Counted from the first letter of the stretch, positions 15,250 to 23,722 are shown. The stretch is 32,543 nt of DNA from Candidatus Sungbacteria bacterium RIFCSPLOWO2_01_FULL_54_21 (GCA_001820725.1 MHQR01000009.1:1-32543); one strand, 5' to 3'. The notes: a model not told the origin generated them from the letters alone. Translations and numbers: made by a program.

Positions 15250-16019
15250 CAGTAGACGCCCGTGATCAGTTTCTTTAGCGGAGGCCGGCGGAAAGCCCGC
15301 GCCTCCATGGCGCGTGAGACGATTGTCTTTGCGTCCGCAAGGTCGCGGCGCGTGACGGGCGCCACGATGCCTATGCGCCGCAGAAAGTCATAACGCACCT
15401 TCCCCGGGAAGAGCAACGAATAGATAAAACAGGTGCTCATGCGCGTATCAATAAAAGCGCTGACCGGCCGTTCGCTGTCCTGCACGATCTTCAGGAAATC
15501 AAAATCAAAGGTGAGAGGCGTGCGCCCTGGATTGATCATAAAGTCGGGACCGTCCACAAACACCAGGTCGTATGCTCCTTTGGGCACATCCTTATAGCGC
15601 ACGCCGCGGAAAAATTCATACGTATCCTCCACCGCTTCGCTCAACACCATCTCCAGGCGGGAGTCGCTTTTGAGATGCGCCGGAAGGCACGCGAGCGCCG
15701 CTTCGTAATACGACGGGTTCTCTTCCATGGAGACCAAGCGCCACGGAGTACCATGTTCTTTCTCGTTTTCCATGAGTGCCCTCGCCAGCACGACGGTAGA
15801 GACGCCGGTGCCGCACTCGAGTATCTCGCGCGGCTTGTGCCTGCGTATCCATGTGTAGTGCGCCAGATAATCCGCGTATGTGCACCCCGTAGAGGGCGAG
15901 TGTGTGCGGTAGTCGGCGATGTCGCGGTATAGCACGGGGAATCGCTCGACAATCACGCGCTCCGCGCGCCGCTCAATCGCGTTTGAAAAATATTGTGCCA
16001 GTCGGTAGCGAAATTTCAT
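15249..16019 (-). CDS. SAM-dependent methyltransferase (Methyltransf_24-like)
   Basis: A 256-residue protein. The core includes REILECGTGVSTVVLARALM (SAM motif I with Glu-x-Gly-x-Gly), WRLVSMEENPSYYEAAL (acidic residue after strand 2), RLEMVLSEAVEDTYEFF and YDLVFVDGPDF, the last typical of Methyltransf_24 and FkbM-like O-methyltransferases with a D-G-P/x loop. The first 50 residues are basic and amphipathic. It overlaps the next methyltransferase (TGATG at 15247-15251) and follows the cytidylyltransferase gene by twelve bases. Two different methyltransferases read as a coupled pair suggest that two positions of one sugar are methylated; this is inference. Confidence 0.8.
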   Translation of the reverse strand: MKFRYRLAQYFSNAIERRAERVIVERFPVLYRDIADYRTHSPSTGCTYADYLAHYTWIRRHKPREILECGTGVSTVVLARALMENEKEHGTPWRLVSMEENPSYYEAALACLPAHLKSDSRLEMVLSEAVEDTYEFFRGVRYKDVPKGAYDLVFVDGPDFMINPGRTPLTFDFDFLKIVQDSERPVSAFIDTRMSTCFIYSLLFPGKVRYDFLRRIGIVAPVTRRDLADAKTIVSRAMEARAFRRPPLKKLITGVY

Positions 16020-16031
16020 ACGCGCATCATA

Positions 16032-16751
16032 TCAGATACGCCGCCACGGCGCCACCCATGACCAATCCTTGTCCCGCATGAGCGCTTCAGCCAATATCCA
16101 GTCGCGCGGTGTATCAATATTCACCCATGTTGCCTCGGGCATGACGTACGGCCGGCACACACCGGCCTTGAAGCTCTGACGTGTGCGAAACACTTCCGTC
16201 CGCGCGGCATAGATAGAGCCGTTGCGGATATATATCTTTTGCGCGTCCTGGCGCCTGCCCATTTCCGGCAGAGTCGGGTCGCAATCCACGAGCCGGTCGT
16301 CTTTGATCAGCTTCATCCATTCGGGATTGATGCCCGTGCTTTCAACGACGCTCACCACCGCGTCCGCATCCGTTTCCATCAGTTTCCTGACGGCGCCGTC
16401 GATGTCCGCCGCAGTACGCAAAGGCGTCGTGGGCTGGAGAAGCACGACGGCATCATATCGCCGGCCGGTCCGATCTTCCATCGCCGCCAGCGCATGCGCT
16501 ACCACCGGCGGCGTTGGCGCGTCGTCCCCCGCCAAAGCCTCGGGGCGCTCAAGCGTTGCGGCGCCGTAAGCGGCCGCGGCCTCGAGGATCTCCGGATCGT
16601 CAGAGGTTACCACGACATCCGCGAGCGCGGCGCTCTCCAGCGCCGGCACGATGGAATAGGCAATCAGCGGCCGCCCGAGCAGGAGCTTGATGTTTTTACG
16701 GGGAATCCCTTTGGAGCCGCCGCGCGCCGGAATAACGCCGAGGACATGCAT
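16032..16751 (-). CDS. neuA: CMP-sugar (CMP-nonulosonate) cytidylyltransferase, NeuA-like
   Basis: A 239-residue single-domain cytidylyltransferase. It has the signature VIPARGGSKGIPRKNIKLLLGRP-like start (IPARGGSKGIPRKN at about 7-20), DVVVTSDDPEIL, VVLLQPTTPLRTAADID and QKIYIRNGSIYAAR, where the last binds the sugar acid and metal. The family activates sialic, legionaminic, pseudaminic acid or KDN with CTP. With the NeuB-family gene at 12145 it makes a two-step route to a CMP-linked sugar acid. The ATG at 16751 is chosen over a TTG two codons upstream. It lies between the fused sugar dehydrogenase (twelve bases upstream) and the methyltransferase pair. The substrate cannot be told from the sequence. 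Confidence 0.9.
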   Translation of the reverse strand: MHVLGVIPARGGSKGIPRKNIKLLLGRPLIAYSIVPALESAALADVVVTSDDPEILEAAAAYGAATLERPEALAGDDAPTPPVVAHALAAMEDRTGRRYDAVVLLQPTTPLRTAADIDGAVRKLMETDADAVVSVVESTGINPEWMKLIKDDRLVDCDPTLPEMGRRQDAQKIYIRNGSIYAARTEVFRTRQSFKAGVCRPYVMPEATWVNIDTPRDWILAEALMRDKDWSWVAPWRRI

Positions 16752-16763
16752 ACACAAAAATCA

Positions 16764-18467
16764 TTACAAGGTGGCATACGTAATGCCTTCGGGCAGGGTG
16801 CCGCGGTCACGACCATACAGATACCAGGCATCAAAGAATAGACCAGGGCGCGCCATGCCGCACGCCAGATCTTTGAGCGCATGCGCCCGAAACGATCGGT
16901 GGTTGTTGAGGATGAGCGCTACGTGCGCTCCCTTGAATCCCTCTTCAAAAGAAACAGGCATGGCGCCCGGAATTTCGATTTCCTCTCCTTTAACCACCGG
17001 GTCATACACGCGCACTGCGTACTGCGGCGCGAGACGTTCGATGATTTCCAGCGCGGATGAGCCGCGCAGATCGGACGTTTCCGGCTCTCCCTTGAACGCG
17101 AGACCTGCCACAAAGATCTCCGGCCGCTCTCCGCGCCCCGCAACGCCGGCGAGAAATTGCTCTACGCGACCGCACAGGTGATCTATGGTGTTTCGGTGGA
17201 TGGCGCGGGACTTGAGCGACAGTTCCATCGGCACCCGTTTTTTTGCGGCGGTTATATGCAGGAGATACGGATCCTTGGTGAGGCACGGCCCTCCCACGCC
17301 GGGACTCGGCAAGGGAATGGGATCGCGCACATAGCCGTGATTTGCCGCCCGGATGACTTCATGCGCGGACAGACCGTACGCATGACAGAGCATCGCTATT
17401 TCGTTTGCGTATGAAAAGACGAGATCCCGGTACGTGTTGTTGAGCAACTTCACCATCTCCGCGGCTTCCAGCGATGCCACCGGCACGATGACCGGCGCGA
17501 TGAGATGGAATAGCTTGCCCGCGAGCTCCCGCGACGCTTCATCGTATCCCCCGACGACCTGCGGAAGCGTGCGCAACTCCTCCATGGCCTTTCCCTCCAC
17601 GGTGCGTTCTGGAGCGAATGCCACGAAAAAGTCCTTGCCAGCAGTAAGACCGGACCCCGCTTCCAGCGCCGGGATGCCGATCTCCCGCGTGGTGCCCGCT
17701 GGTACCGTGGAGCGCAACACCACGAGATCGTGACGCTTGAGCACCCGCGCTACGGCGGCGAGCGATGACGCGAGTGGCGCGGTAACAAGCGTGTCGCCGG
17801 ATACGGGCGTCCCCACGCACACGACATAGACATCGCTCTCGGATCCCGCAAAAGCGCGTTGCACGGTAAAATTTTTATTGAGATGTTTGAGCAGCATCTC
17901 CTGCAAGCCGCGCTCATAAAAGTGCGCCCTGCCGCTATGCAACTCTCCCACGACACGCTCATCCACATCCACACCGACTACGCGCAGACCCATTTCGGCA
18001 AACGTAAGCGCAAGCGTGAGTCCCACATAACCAAGCCCCACGATGCCGACGGTTCTTGTCTTTACGTCGGTGCGGCGCCACAACTCAAAAAATGTCACGA
18101 CATCATGAACCGTGCCGTCTTCGTTTACGATCACGATCTTGGTAAACGCGGTCCCGGGCAATGATCGGCGCTTGGTCTCCTGCAGAAGTGCTACCAACAT
18201 CTCATCGGCGGACAGAACAGAGGAGAGCGTAAACGGCTTGCGATTCATGGCGCCCGCCACCGGAGATTCCAAGTCGCCGCCGGCAATGAGAAACCGGCGA
18301 ATATCGCCGTCGGTTACGATGCCCTGCAGTACCCGTGCGTCATCAACAATCAGGGCAATGCCGTCTGCGGCGGGCGGATCCGCGTGCACCGCCCGATTGA
18401 TGACGCTCAATACCTCACGCATCGGCGTGTCAGAAGAGATGAGAATGGATTGTATGCGCTTTTCCAT
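16764..18467 (-). CDS. Fusion of a CBS-domain pair with a UDP-N-acetylmannosamine-type dehydrogenase
   Basis: A 567-residue protein. Residues 1-133 are a tandem CBS pair: SDTPMREVLSVINRA, ALIVDDARVLQGIVTDGDIRRF, then VAGAMNRKPFTL and KIVIVNEDGTVHDVVTFF. Residue 138 onward is a full nucleotide-sugar dehydrogenase: VGIVGLGYVGLTLALTFAE, VYVVCVGTPVSG, LVVLRSTVPAGTTRE, APERTVEGKAMEELRTLPQ, EMVKLLNNTYRDLVFSYANE with the catalytic Lys, GVGGPCLTKDPYLL with the catalytic Cys, and GLAFKGEPETSDLRGSSALE. It oxidises a UDP-hexose (probably UDP-ManNAc or UDP-Glc type) to the uronic acid. CBS pairs bind adenosyl nucleotides and usually control an enzyme. Such a pair is known in front of nucleotidyltransferases (PtmE type) in nonulosonate clusters, not, to my knowledge, a dehydrogenase. 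The start is the ATG at 18467; further upstream the frame overlaps the next gene. Confidence 0.9.
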   Translation of the reverse strand: MEKRIQSILISSDTPMREVLSVINRAVHADPPAADGIALIVDDARVLQGIVTDGDIRRFLIAGGDLESPVAGAMNRKPFTLSSVLSADEMLVALLQETKRRSLPGTAFTKIVIVNEDGTVHDVVTFFELWRRTDVKTRTVGIVGLGYVGLTLALTFAEMGLRVVGVDVDERVVGELHSGRAHFYERGLQEMLLKHLNKNFTVQRAFAGSESDVYVVCVGTPVSGDTLVTAPLASSLAAVARVLKRHDLVVLRSTVPAGTTREIGIPALEAGSGLTAGKDFFVAFAPERTVEGKAMEELRTLPQVVGGYDEASRELAGKLFHLIAPVIVPVASLEAAEMVKLLNNTYRDLVFSYANEIAMLCHAYGLSAHEVIRAANHGYVRDPIPLPSPGVGGPCLTKDPYLLHITAAKKRVPMELSLKSRAIHRNTIDHLCGRVEQFLAGVAGRGERPEIFVAGLAFKGEPETSDLRGSSALEIIERLAPQYAVRVYDPVVKGEEIEIPGAMPVSFEEGFKGAHVALILNNHRSFRAHALKDLACGMARPGLFFDAWYLYGRDRGTLPEGITYATL

Positions 18468-18537
18468 ATCGTACCACGCGCTATCGGCATACGCCGTCGC
18501 ACGATAAAACGCTCCGGCAAACCGGAAAGTTACCGCG

Positions 18538-19521
18538 CTAGGGGGTGTCGCGCGCTTTTTTTTCCAGACGTTTCGCGACGACAACGATCCTGCGGGCGAT
18601 GTACTCGCTCGTTTTCCAGACCGATTCCACGGCCATGCCCGCGATGTGCGGCGTGATGAGGAGGTTATCGCGCTGTTCTGCGTATGCGATGAGGGGGTGC
18701 GCGAGGCGTCCCGCATAAAGATCTTTTTCGTGTTGCAGAACATCAAGCGCGGCGCCCGCTATGCCGCCCGTTTCCAGAACATGAAGCAGGGCCGCCTCAT
18801 CCACCAGCTCTCCGCGCGCGGTATTGATGAGCACGGCCTCTTTTTTCATAAGCGCGAACTCCGACGCGCCGATCATCCCTGCCGTCTCTTCGGTCAGAAG
18901 CGGATGGAGCGATACGATGTCGCTGTGGCGGAGCAATCCCTCAAGCGATACGGCTTCGATGCCCGCGGACGCGAGCTCGCCGGCATCCCGATGCGGATCG
19001 TACCCCAACACCCGCATGCCGAAAGCGGCCGAGAAGCCGGCAACCATTGCCCCCACGCGCCCGCAACCGACGAGGCCGATCACCCGTCCCTTGAGCTCGT
19101 GGCCTTGGAATGCGAAACTTTCCCATGTGCGGCGCCGAACCGCGTCAAAACTCCACGGGATTCTGCGCAAGAGCGCGAGTATGAGTCCCATCGCGTGCTC
19201 TGCGGTGCTGGGAATCTCTTGCAGGAGCGTCGTCTCCCCGCGTAGGGTAATCACCGCAATCCCATGTTCCTCTAAAGCGCCCATATCAAGATGGTTGATG
19301 CCTGTCGTCGCGGATCCTACGATCACAAGGCGGGGCGCCGCATTGATCAGTGCCCGGTCTACGACCGTATCCATCCGCACGATCAGGATGTCTGCGTCCG
19401 CGACAAGGCGAAGAAATGCCTCGCGGGTTTCGGGCTTGCGCCTCACCACATTACCCAGCGTCTCAAGCATGGCAAGCGCCCCGGAGGGATAGTTTTCAAA
19501 ATCGGTGTGGAGGATTTTCAT
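18538..19521 (-). CDS. D-isomer-specific 2-hydroxyacid dehydrogenase
   Basis: A 327-residue protein. It has the substrate-side VGSATTGINHLDM (about 69-80), the NAD site VIGLVGCGRVGAMVAGF (about 147-163), VSLHPLLTEETAGMIG, LINTARGELVDEAALLHVLETG with the catalytic Arg, and ITPHIAGMAVES with the catalytic His. NAEHAMGLILALLRRIP-like helix residues (TAEHAMGLILALLRR) are typical. Relatives include phosphoglycerate and erythronate-4-phosphate dehydrogenase. In a nonulosonate locus it may make an acid precursor or a 2-keto compound for a rare sugar; serine synthesis is the housekeeping alternative. The ATG at 19521 shares ATGA with the stop of the preceding glycosyltransferase. After its stop, 70 bases without a gene contain a weak CCGG-loop-CCGG hairpin. 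Confidence 0.85.
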   Translation of the reverse strand: MKILHTDFENYPSGALAMLETLGNVVRRKPETREAFLRLVADADILIVRMDTVVDRALINAAPRLVIVGSATTGINHLDMGALEEHGIAVITLRGETTLLQEIPSTAEHAMGLILALLRRIPWSFDAVRRRTWESFAFQGHELKGRVIGLVGCGRVGAMVAGFSAAFGMRVLGYDPHRDAGELASAGIEAVSLEGLLRHSDIVSLHPLLTEETAGMIGASEFALMKKEAVLINTARGELVDEAALLHVLETGGIAGAALDVLQHEKDLYAGRLAHPLIAYAEQRDNLLITPHIAGMAVESVWKTSEYIARRIVVVAKRLEKKARDTP

Positions 19522-20861
19522 ATCGTTTCTCCGACAGCGCCCACGATGAGAGCCGCAAGGCGCCGCCCGGACATGCCGTCCACAAAGCCGCACTGTTCGC
19601 GCACGATCCGCGCCCTGCCCTCGCGGTCCAACCCTGGATCGCGGAAATACTGCTCTACGAGCATGACAAGTTCCTGCTCGCTTTTTGCCACCCGCACGCC
19701 CTTGCTCTGCAGAATCGGCTGGATATGGTCAAAGCCGTACTCCACGATGCCTTCATAAAATGTCTTCTTCCCGGGAAAGAAATTGATCAGCACATTGGGC
19801 TTGTCGAGAAACGCGGCATCTATGTTAATAGTGCCTGGTCCGGAGACCATCAGGTCGCACCACGCCAGATCATTGAGAAGCCGCTCGTCATCTTCAGGCG
19901 TCAGCTCGCTGTCGCCGCGGTTCTTGAAGAGCAGACCGGAATCCTGGAATCTGACGTTCGGTGGAAATGCGCTGCGGTCCATAGTCACTACGGCGGCAGG
20001 CGGAAGCCGCACCAGAATCGTCGCGTCCAGCCGCGAAAGAATGCGCAACACGTGCGTGTCCACGTCGTTTTCTGGCAGACGGAAATCCGTAACCGGCCCG
20101 TAGAGAATCAGGCGCTTGGCCGGGTCCGCGCCGATCTGCGCAAAAAATGCCTCGCGCGACATCATCGGCCCCCGGGCATAGCGATCATAGTGCGGAATAC
20201 CGATGACATGCACTGCCTCTGCCGGTACGAGATGGCGGGTGACGAGTATGGATTTTAGCATCGTGTTCCAAACCGCCACGCGATCGGGCACACAGCGCAT
20301 GAGAAAGTTGGTGGGTCCGTCCCACGAACGTACAAGGCCGAGCGTCGGTATGCCGCATCGCTTCGCGTCTTGGAGGAGCGCGACATCGTTTTCGTCGTTC
20401 ACCTCGGTCGCCACCACAAGGGCGGGGCGGTACCGCTCAAAGAGCGGGCGGAAAAAATACTTCTTGGAAGCAAGATGAAAATCCAGAAAGCGCGCGAGGC
20501 GCGCGCCGAGGCGCGTGGCGCCGAGCAAGCGGGCGGGCAGAAGAAAGAACGCGTAATAGAAAATTCTTTTTTCAATGAAAAGCTTCTGCCGCGCCTTGAG
20601 CAAGGATGTGCGGCTCCCTGCCATGGGACGCGCGAGGCGCTTGAAAAAAAATCCCGCCGGGGCGCGCGAAAATGAGTAGGCGGCGATCCCCTCCACGACG
20701 ACGCCGGGACCTCCAAACTGCCGCACAAAATATTCCTTCTTGTAGTCGGGCACGATGAGCACCACGCGGATTCCCCGCGCGAGAACGGCGCGCAACGCGT
20801 CCGTCGCCAGGATATTGCGGCCGATGAGGATGTGGAAACTGGTGATAAAAACCGTTTTCAT
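19518..20861 (-). CDS. CDP-glycerophosphotransferase/GT-B-like transferase, tandem paralogue 3
   Basis: A 447-residue soluble protein beginning KTVFITSFHILIGRNIL. The first half has a basic, hydrophobic stretch (about 75-130) that may contact the membrane, then ALVVATEVNDENDVALLQDAKR and GIPTLGLVRSWDGPTN. The second half carries VHVIGIPHYDRY, RLILYGPVTDFRLPEND and DLMVSGPGTINIDAAFLDKPNVLI, the nucleotide-binding Rossmann part seen in CDP-glycerol glycerophosphotransferases and UDP-GlcNAc 2-epimerase-like GT-B proteins. The C-terminus ends EQCGFVDGMSGRRLAALI. The same order (xxPTLG..SWD, VIGIPxYD, C..xDG) appears in the next two genes. Likely adds a sugar or polyol-phosphate to the glycan. The start is the ATG at 20861, as the frame further upstream overlaps the neighbour. 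Confidence 0.75.
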   Translation of the reverse strand: MKTVFITSFHILIGRNILATDALRAVLARGIRVVLIVPDYKKEYFVRQFGGPGVVVEGIAAYSFSRAPAGFFFKRLARPMAGSRTSLLKARQKLFIEKRIFYYAFFLLPARLLGATRLGARLARFLDFHLASKKYFFRPLFERYRPALVVATEVNDENDVALLQDAKRCGIPTLGLVRSWDGPTNFLMRCVPDRVAVWNTMLKSILVTRHLVPAEAVHVIGIPHYDRYARGPMMSREAFFAQIGADPAKRLILYGPVTDFRLPENDVDTHVLRILSRLDATILVRLPPAAVVTMDRSAFPPNVRFQDSGLLFKNRGDSELTPEDDERLLNDLAWCDLMVSGPGTINIDAAFLDKPNVLINFFPGKKTFYEGIVEYGFDHIQPILQSKGVRVAKSEQELVMLVEQYFRDPGLDREGRARIVREQCGFVDGMSGRRLAALIVGAVGETI

Positions 20862-20883
20862 AGAGGGTGGAGAAACACACACG

Positions 20884-22308
20884 TCACCCGGCGCGCGCTC
20901 CCGCCGCAAGAATTTCCTCGAGGATGCGCGCCGATGCGTTGCCATCAAGCGTGCCGCATACATTCCTGCGCAGACGTTCGCGCGCGTCCGCGCCGATCTG
21001 CGGATTTTTTAGATATGCATCCAGCGCTGAAAACAACTGATCAAAATCATACACAATGCGCAGAGCTCCCGTATTGAGCACTTCGCGGAAATGGTCAAAA
21101 CCCATAAAACGCCTGATGGAGCGCGCGTAGGACCGTGTGGTATAGCCGTCAAATGCGGGCGCTACCAGAGGTCGGTCGAGCGCTGCCGCCTCCACGACCA
21201 TGGTGGTATACAACGCGATCACCGCATCCGCCTGCGCCAAAATGTTCATAAAGTCAATGCTCAAGGCAACATCGCCCCAAAATTCTTTTTGGTAAAATAT
21301 AACGCGCGGGTGGCTTGCAAATCGGTTGAATTTTTCCATATCGAATTGCTTGTCTTTACTCCTGCCGCCCAGATACGGACGGATGACGAGGTACACATCC
21401 TCGCCGAATTTTCCTCCGTCGGCCCATTTCAAAATCGTCTCAATGATGTCGGGTTCATCGGGGCAATACGCGCTTCCGGACACATACATAAGATACTTCG
21501 CGTGCGAAGGAAATTGCAGACGGGCAAGCACGTCTGCCCGCGGCTTGAAATTTTCTTTCCGCACGATGAAATCAAAATGGGGATACCCGACGGCCACAAT
21601 TTCCGACGGCGCGTAGGCCTGATAGTCCACTGCCATGCGCCGCACCTGGTTTCCGGCAACGAGCAGACGATCGGCGTGGAAGGGCAGGAAATATTTGTCG
21701 AGATGATCCCATCCGGCGGGCATGCCGACCGTGCGGATGCGCCGGCGCTTTGCCTCGGCCATCAGCATGGTATCAAACCACCCGAACAGGTGCGTGGCAA
21801 AAACTACATCGGGCGCTATGCGATCAAACAAGGGGGCGAACGGCCGATCTGTGAAAATCTTGAGCCACATCCACGGTATGACGAGCCGTTTGAGCAATCG
21901 GCTCCTGCCGAACGTCCGTGCGATCAGAATTTTAAGCGGCGCCAGAAACCGCCACCCGCCGGCAGGCGGCTCATCAGGCCGGGTACCGAGGGTCGCCATA
22001 ATCCGCGTGGTGCCCGTATAGATTAAATATGAATAGAAGAAATAGAATATTCTCCGCACCGTGGTTTTTGCCGATGGCACGTCCACGACTTCGATTGAAA
22101 GCCGGTCGCCATATTGCGCGCCATACTGGGAAAAGAAAAAGTCGTATTTTTGGCGCGCATGCGAAGACATAACGAGCACAACCCGCAGGGCATAATCTTG
22201 AGCGAACACCTGCGCCAGCCGGTCAAACATACTGCCGGGAAAAAAGAAAAGATTCCGGAATGACGCCGACGAAGAAATGCTTATTACTAATGTTTTCTTG
22301 TGTCCCAT
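20884..22308 (-). CDS. CDP-glycerophosphotransferase/GT-B-like transferase, tandem paralogue 2
   Basis: A 474-residue protein, the most diverged of the three. The N-terminus is TLVISISSSASFRNLFFFPGSMFDR. The mid part has DVVFATHLFGWFDTMLMAEAKRR, then RTVGMPAGWDHLDKYFLPF, which aligns with the GIPT..SWD segment of the other two. IVAVGYPHFDFIVRKENF corresponds to their VIGIPxYD motif. The nucleotide side has YLMYVSGSAYCPDEPDIIE, DVYLVIRPYLGG and ADAVIALYTTMVVEAAALDRP. It closes with CGTLDGNASARILEEIL. Function as for its paralogues: a GT-B-type transferase using a nucleotide-linked donor. Seven bases separate it from the gene upstream and 22 from the one downstream, so all three are probably co-transcribed. 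Donor and acceptor unknown. Confidence 0.75.
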   Translation of the reverse strand: MGHKKTLVISISSSASFRNLFFFPGSMFDRLAQVFAQDYALRVVLVMSSHARQKYDFFFSQYGAQYGDRLSIEVVDVPSAKTTVRRIFYFFYSYLIYTGTTRIMATLGTRPDEPPAGGWRFLAPLKILIARTFGRSRLLKRLVIPWMWLKIFTDRPFAPLFDRIAPDVVFATHLFGWFDTMLMAEAKRRRIRTVGMPAGWDHLDKYFLPFHADRLLVAGNQVRRMAVDYQAYAPSEIVAVGYPHFDFIVRKENFKPRADVLARLQFPSHAKYLMYVSGSAYCPDEPDIIETILKWADGGKFGEDVYLVIRPYLGGRSKDKQFDMEKFNRFASHPRVIFYQKEFWGDVALSIDFMNILAQADAVIALYTTMVVEAAALDRPLVAPAFDGYTTRSYARSIRRFMGFDHFREVLNTGALRIVYDFDQLFSALDAYLKNPQIGADARERLRRNVCGTLDGNASARILEEILAAGARAG

Positions 22309-22315
22309 ATCAGAA

Positions 22316-23722
22316 TTAGGTCAAACATTCTGTGTTTGACATTTGGAGCATCTGCAGAAGCAGAGCCGCGACCCGCTCTCCTGCTTTGCCGTCCGTAGTC
22401 ACGCACTGTTGGGCTACGATAGCCGCCCTGCCTTGGGTCAGATGCTCCGGATGCGTGAGGCCGTCATTGATCGCTTCTGCCAATTCCTTCTCGCTTTTGA
22501 CCAAGGTGATGCCGCCGAGCGGGCGTATGTCCGCCAGATGGTCCCATGCGAAGAATCTGCGCGCGGAATTCCAAAAATTATTTTTCTGTCCGCCGTCAAA
22601 CGCGATGCCGACGAGTGGTTTATTACACGCAGCGCCTTCAATGAAAAATGTGGAGTACATCGTGATAATGACATCCGCGTGCCACAGCGTATTGGTGAGA
22701 AGACGGATTGCGCCTTCGTCAAATTCCCAGCTGTCCTTGCCTGTGCCCGCGTGCGCCATGGAGGGCTCGGCCAAAAATCCGTATTGCTTTTTTATACGCT
22801 CCAAAACGCCCGCAGGCAAGTCGAATCGCGGATACGGGCGCACGAGCACTTCCGTATCGGCAGGGATACGTCCATCAGCGCGCATCTGCGAAAGTATTTC
22901 AATGATGTCATATTCTATGGCAAGCCCTTGCTTGCCGGAGAGCGCGTAGACAATCATTTTTTTGTTCGGGTCGCCGCCAAGAGACGAGAGAAACACATCG
23001 CGCGGCATAACACCCTGTTTGCGGAACACGCGATCATACTGCGGGATGCCGATGACGCGGATGCGCTCTGCCGGATAATCCCCCAGCGTCTCGGCCTGAT
23101 GTTTGATTGAATCCGTGTGCGCGAGCAGTACATCCGGATGCACGCGCAGAATCGTTTTTGAATACAGATTATCCCACGACAGAGCCATACCCACGGTCGG
23201 TATACCGCGTTTTTTCGCTTCTTTCAGTATGGCCATGTCCGGGGTGAGCATGGTCGGCGCATAGACCAGGGATGGGCTATAGGTATGGAATATCGCCGCA
23301 ATACTCCTATCGGCAGGGAACCATGCATATATTTTTCGCAGGAAATATCGCCACCACCGAAACTGGCCCAGACTGCGCAGGATGCTTTTTGTGATAAAGA
23401 CGACCACGCGCGCGGGAATATGTTTCGCGCTTCCCCTGCGGAATAGTTCCGCATATTGCATCATCATCGCGGTGCGCGTATGAATGCCCGCAATTTCCGC
23501 CCACCGCCAGAACCGTTCGCGGCGCGATGCGGCATACGGCGGAAGAGGTACAAACACGACGCGCTCGCCCGGGAACTCACCGCGATAATAATCTACTTTT
23601 CCGGCGGGCGCCAAAAGTACCAGCCGCATGTCAGGTACGCCTGCGAGTATTGAAAAGGTGTCCGCGCGCAGAAAACTGCGGACAATGAAATTGCTCGTGA
23701 TCGGAATGAGAATCGTCTTCAT
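22316..23722 (-). CDS. CDP-glycerophosphotransferase/GT-B-like transferase, tandem paralogue 1
   Basis: A 468-residue protein. It starts TILIPITSNFIVRSFLRADT, contains YAPTMLTPDMAILKEAKKRG, GIPTVGMALSWDNLYSKTIL and IRVIGIPQYDRVFR, then MIVYALSGKQGLAIEYDIIE, VLVRPYPRFDLP and ADVIITMYSTFFIEGAACNKPLV, and ends CVTTDGKAGERVAALLLQML. The VRPxPR segment and the S/T-T..(I/V)-E/D-A helix start are typical of TagB/TagF-like and polysialyltransferase-like GT-B enzymes. It overlaps the GT4 gene upstream by four bases (ATGA at 23719-23722). The three neighbours share architecture but low identity by eye, so they likely transfer different residues one after the other, as in building a defined oligosaccharide repeat. 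Confidence 0.75.
   Translation of the reverse strand: MKTILIPITSNFIVRSFLRADTFSILAGVPDMRLVLLAPAGKVDYYRGEFPGERVVFVPLPPYAASRRERFWRWAEIAGIHTRTAMMMQYAELFRRGSAKHIPARVVVFITKSILRSLGQFRWWRYFLRKIYAWFPADRSIAAIFHTYSPSLVYAPTMLTPDMAILKEAKKRGIPTVGMALSWDNLYSKTILRVHPDVLLAHTDSIKHQAETLGDYPAERIRVIGIPQYDRVFRKQGVMPRDVFLSSLGGDPNKKMIVYALSGKQGLAIEYDIIEILSQMRADGRIPADTEVLVRPYPRFDLPAGVLERIKKQYGFLAEPSMAHAGTGKDSWEFDEGAIRLLTNTLWHADVIITMYSTFFIEGAACNKPLVGIAFDGGQKNNFWNSARRFFAWDHLADIRPLGGITLVKSEKELAEAINDGLTHPEHLTQGRAAIVAQQCVTTDGKAGERVAALLLQMLQMSNTECLT

Noticed and set aside
18513-18526. Short hairpin TCCGG-CAAA-CCGGA between the CBS-dehydrogenase and 2-hydroxyacid dehydrogenase genes
   Set aside because: Only five base pairs and no proper T tract, so it is not strong enough to be listed as a terminator.
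18468-18746. N-terminal extension of the CBS-dehydrogenase fusion
   Set aside because: The extra 93 residues are Ser/Arg-rich and overlap the end of the 2-hydroxyacid dehydrogenase gene in another frame; the ATG at 18467 opens directly into the CBS domain.
21091-22026. Plus-strand open frame of 311 codons
   Set aside because: It lies entirely opposite a conserved GT-B gene; the long frame results from GC-rich codons on the other strand.
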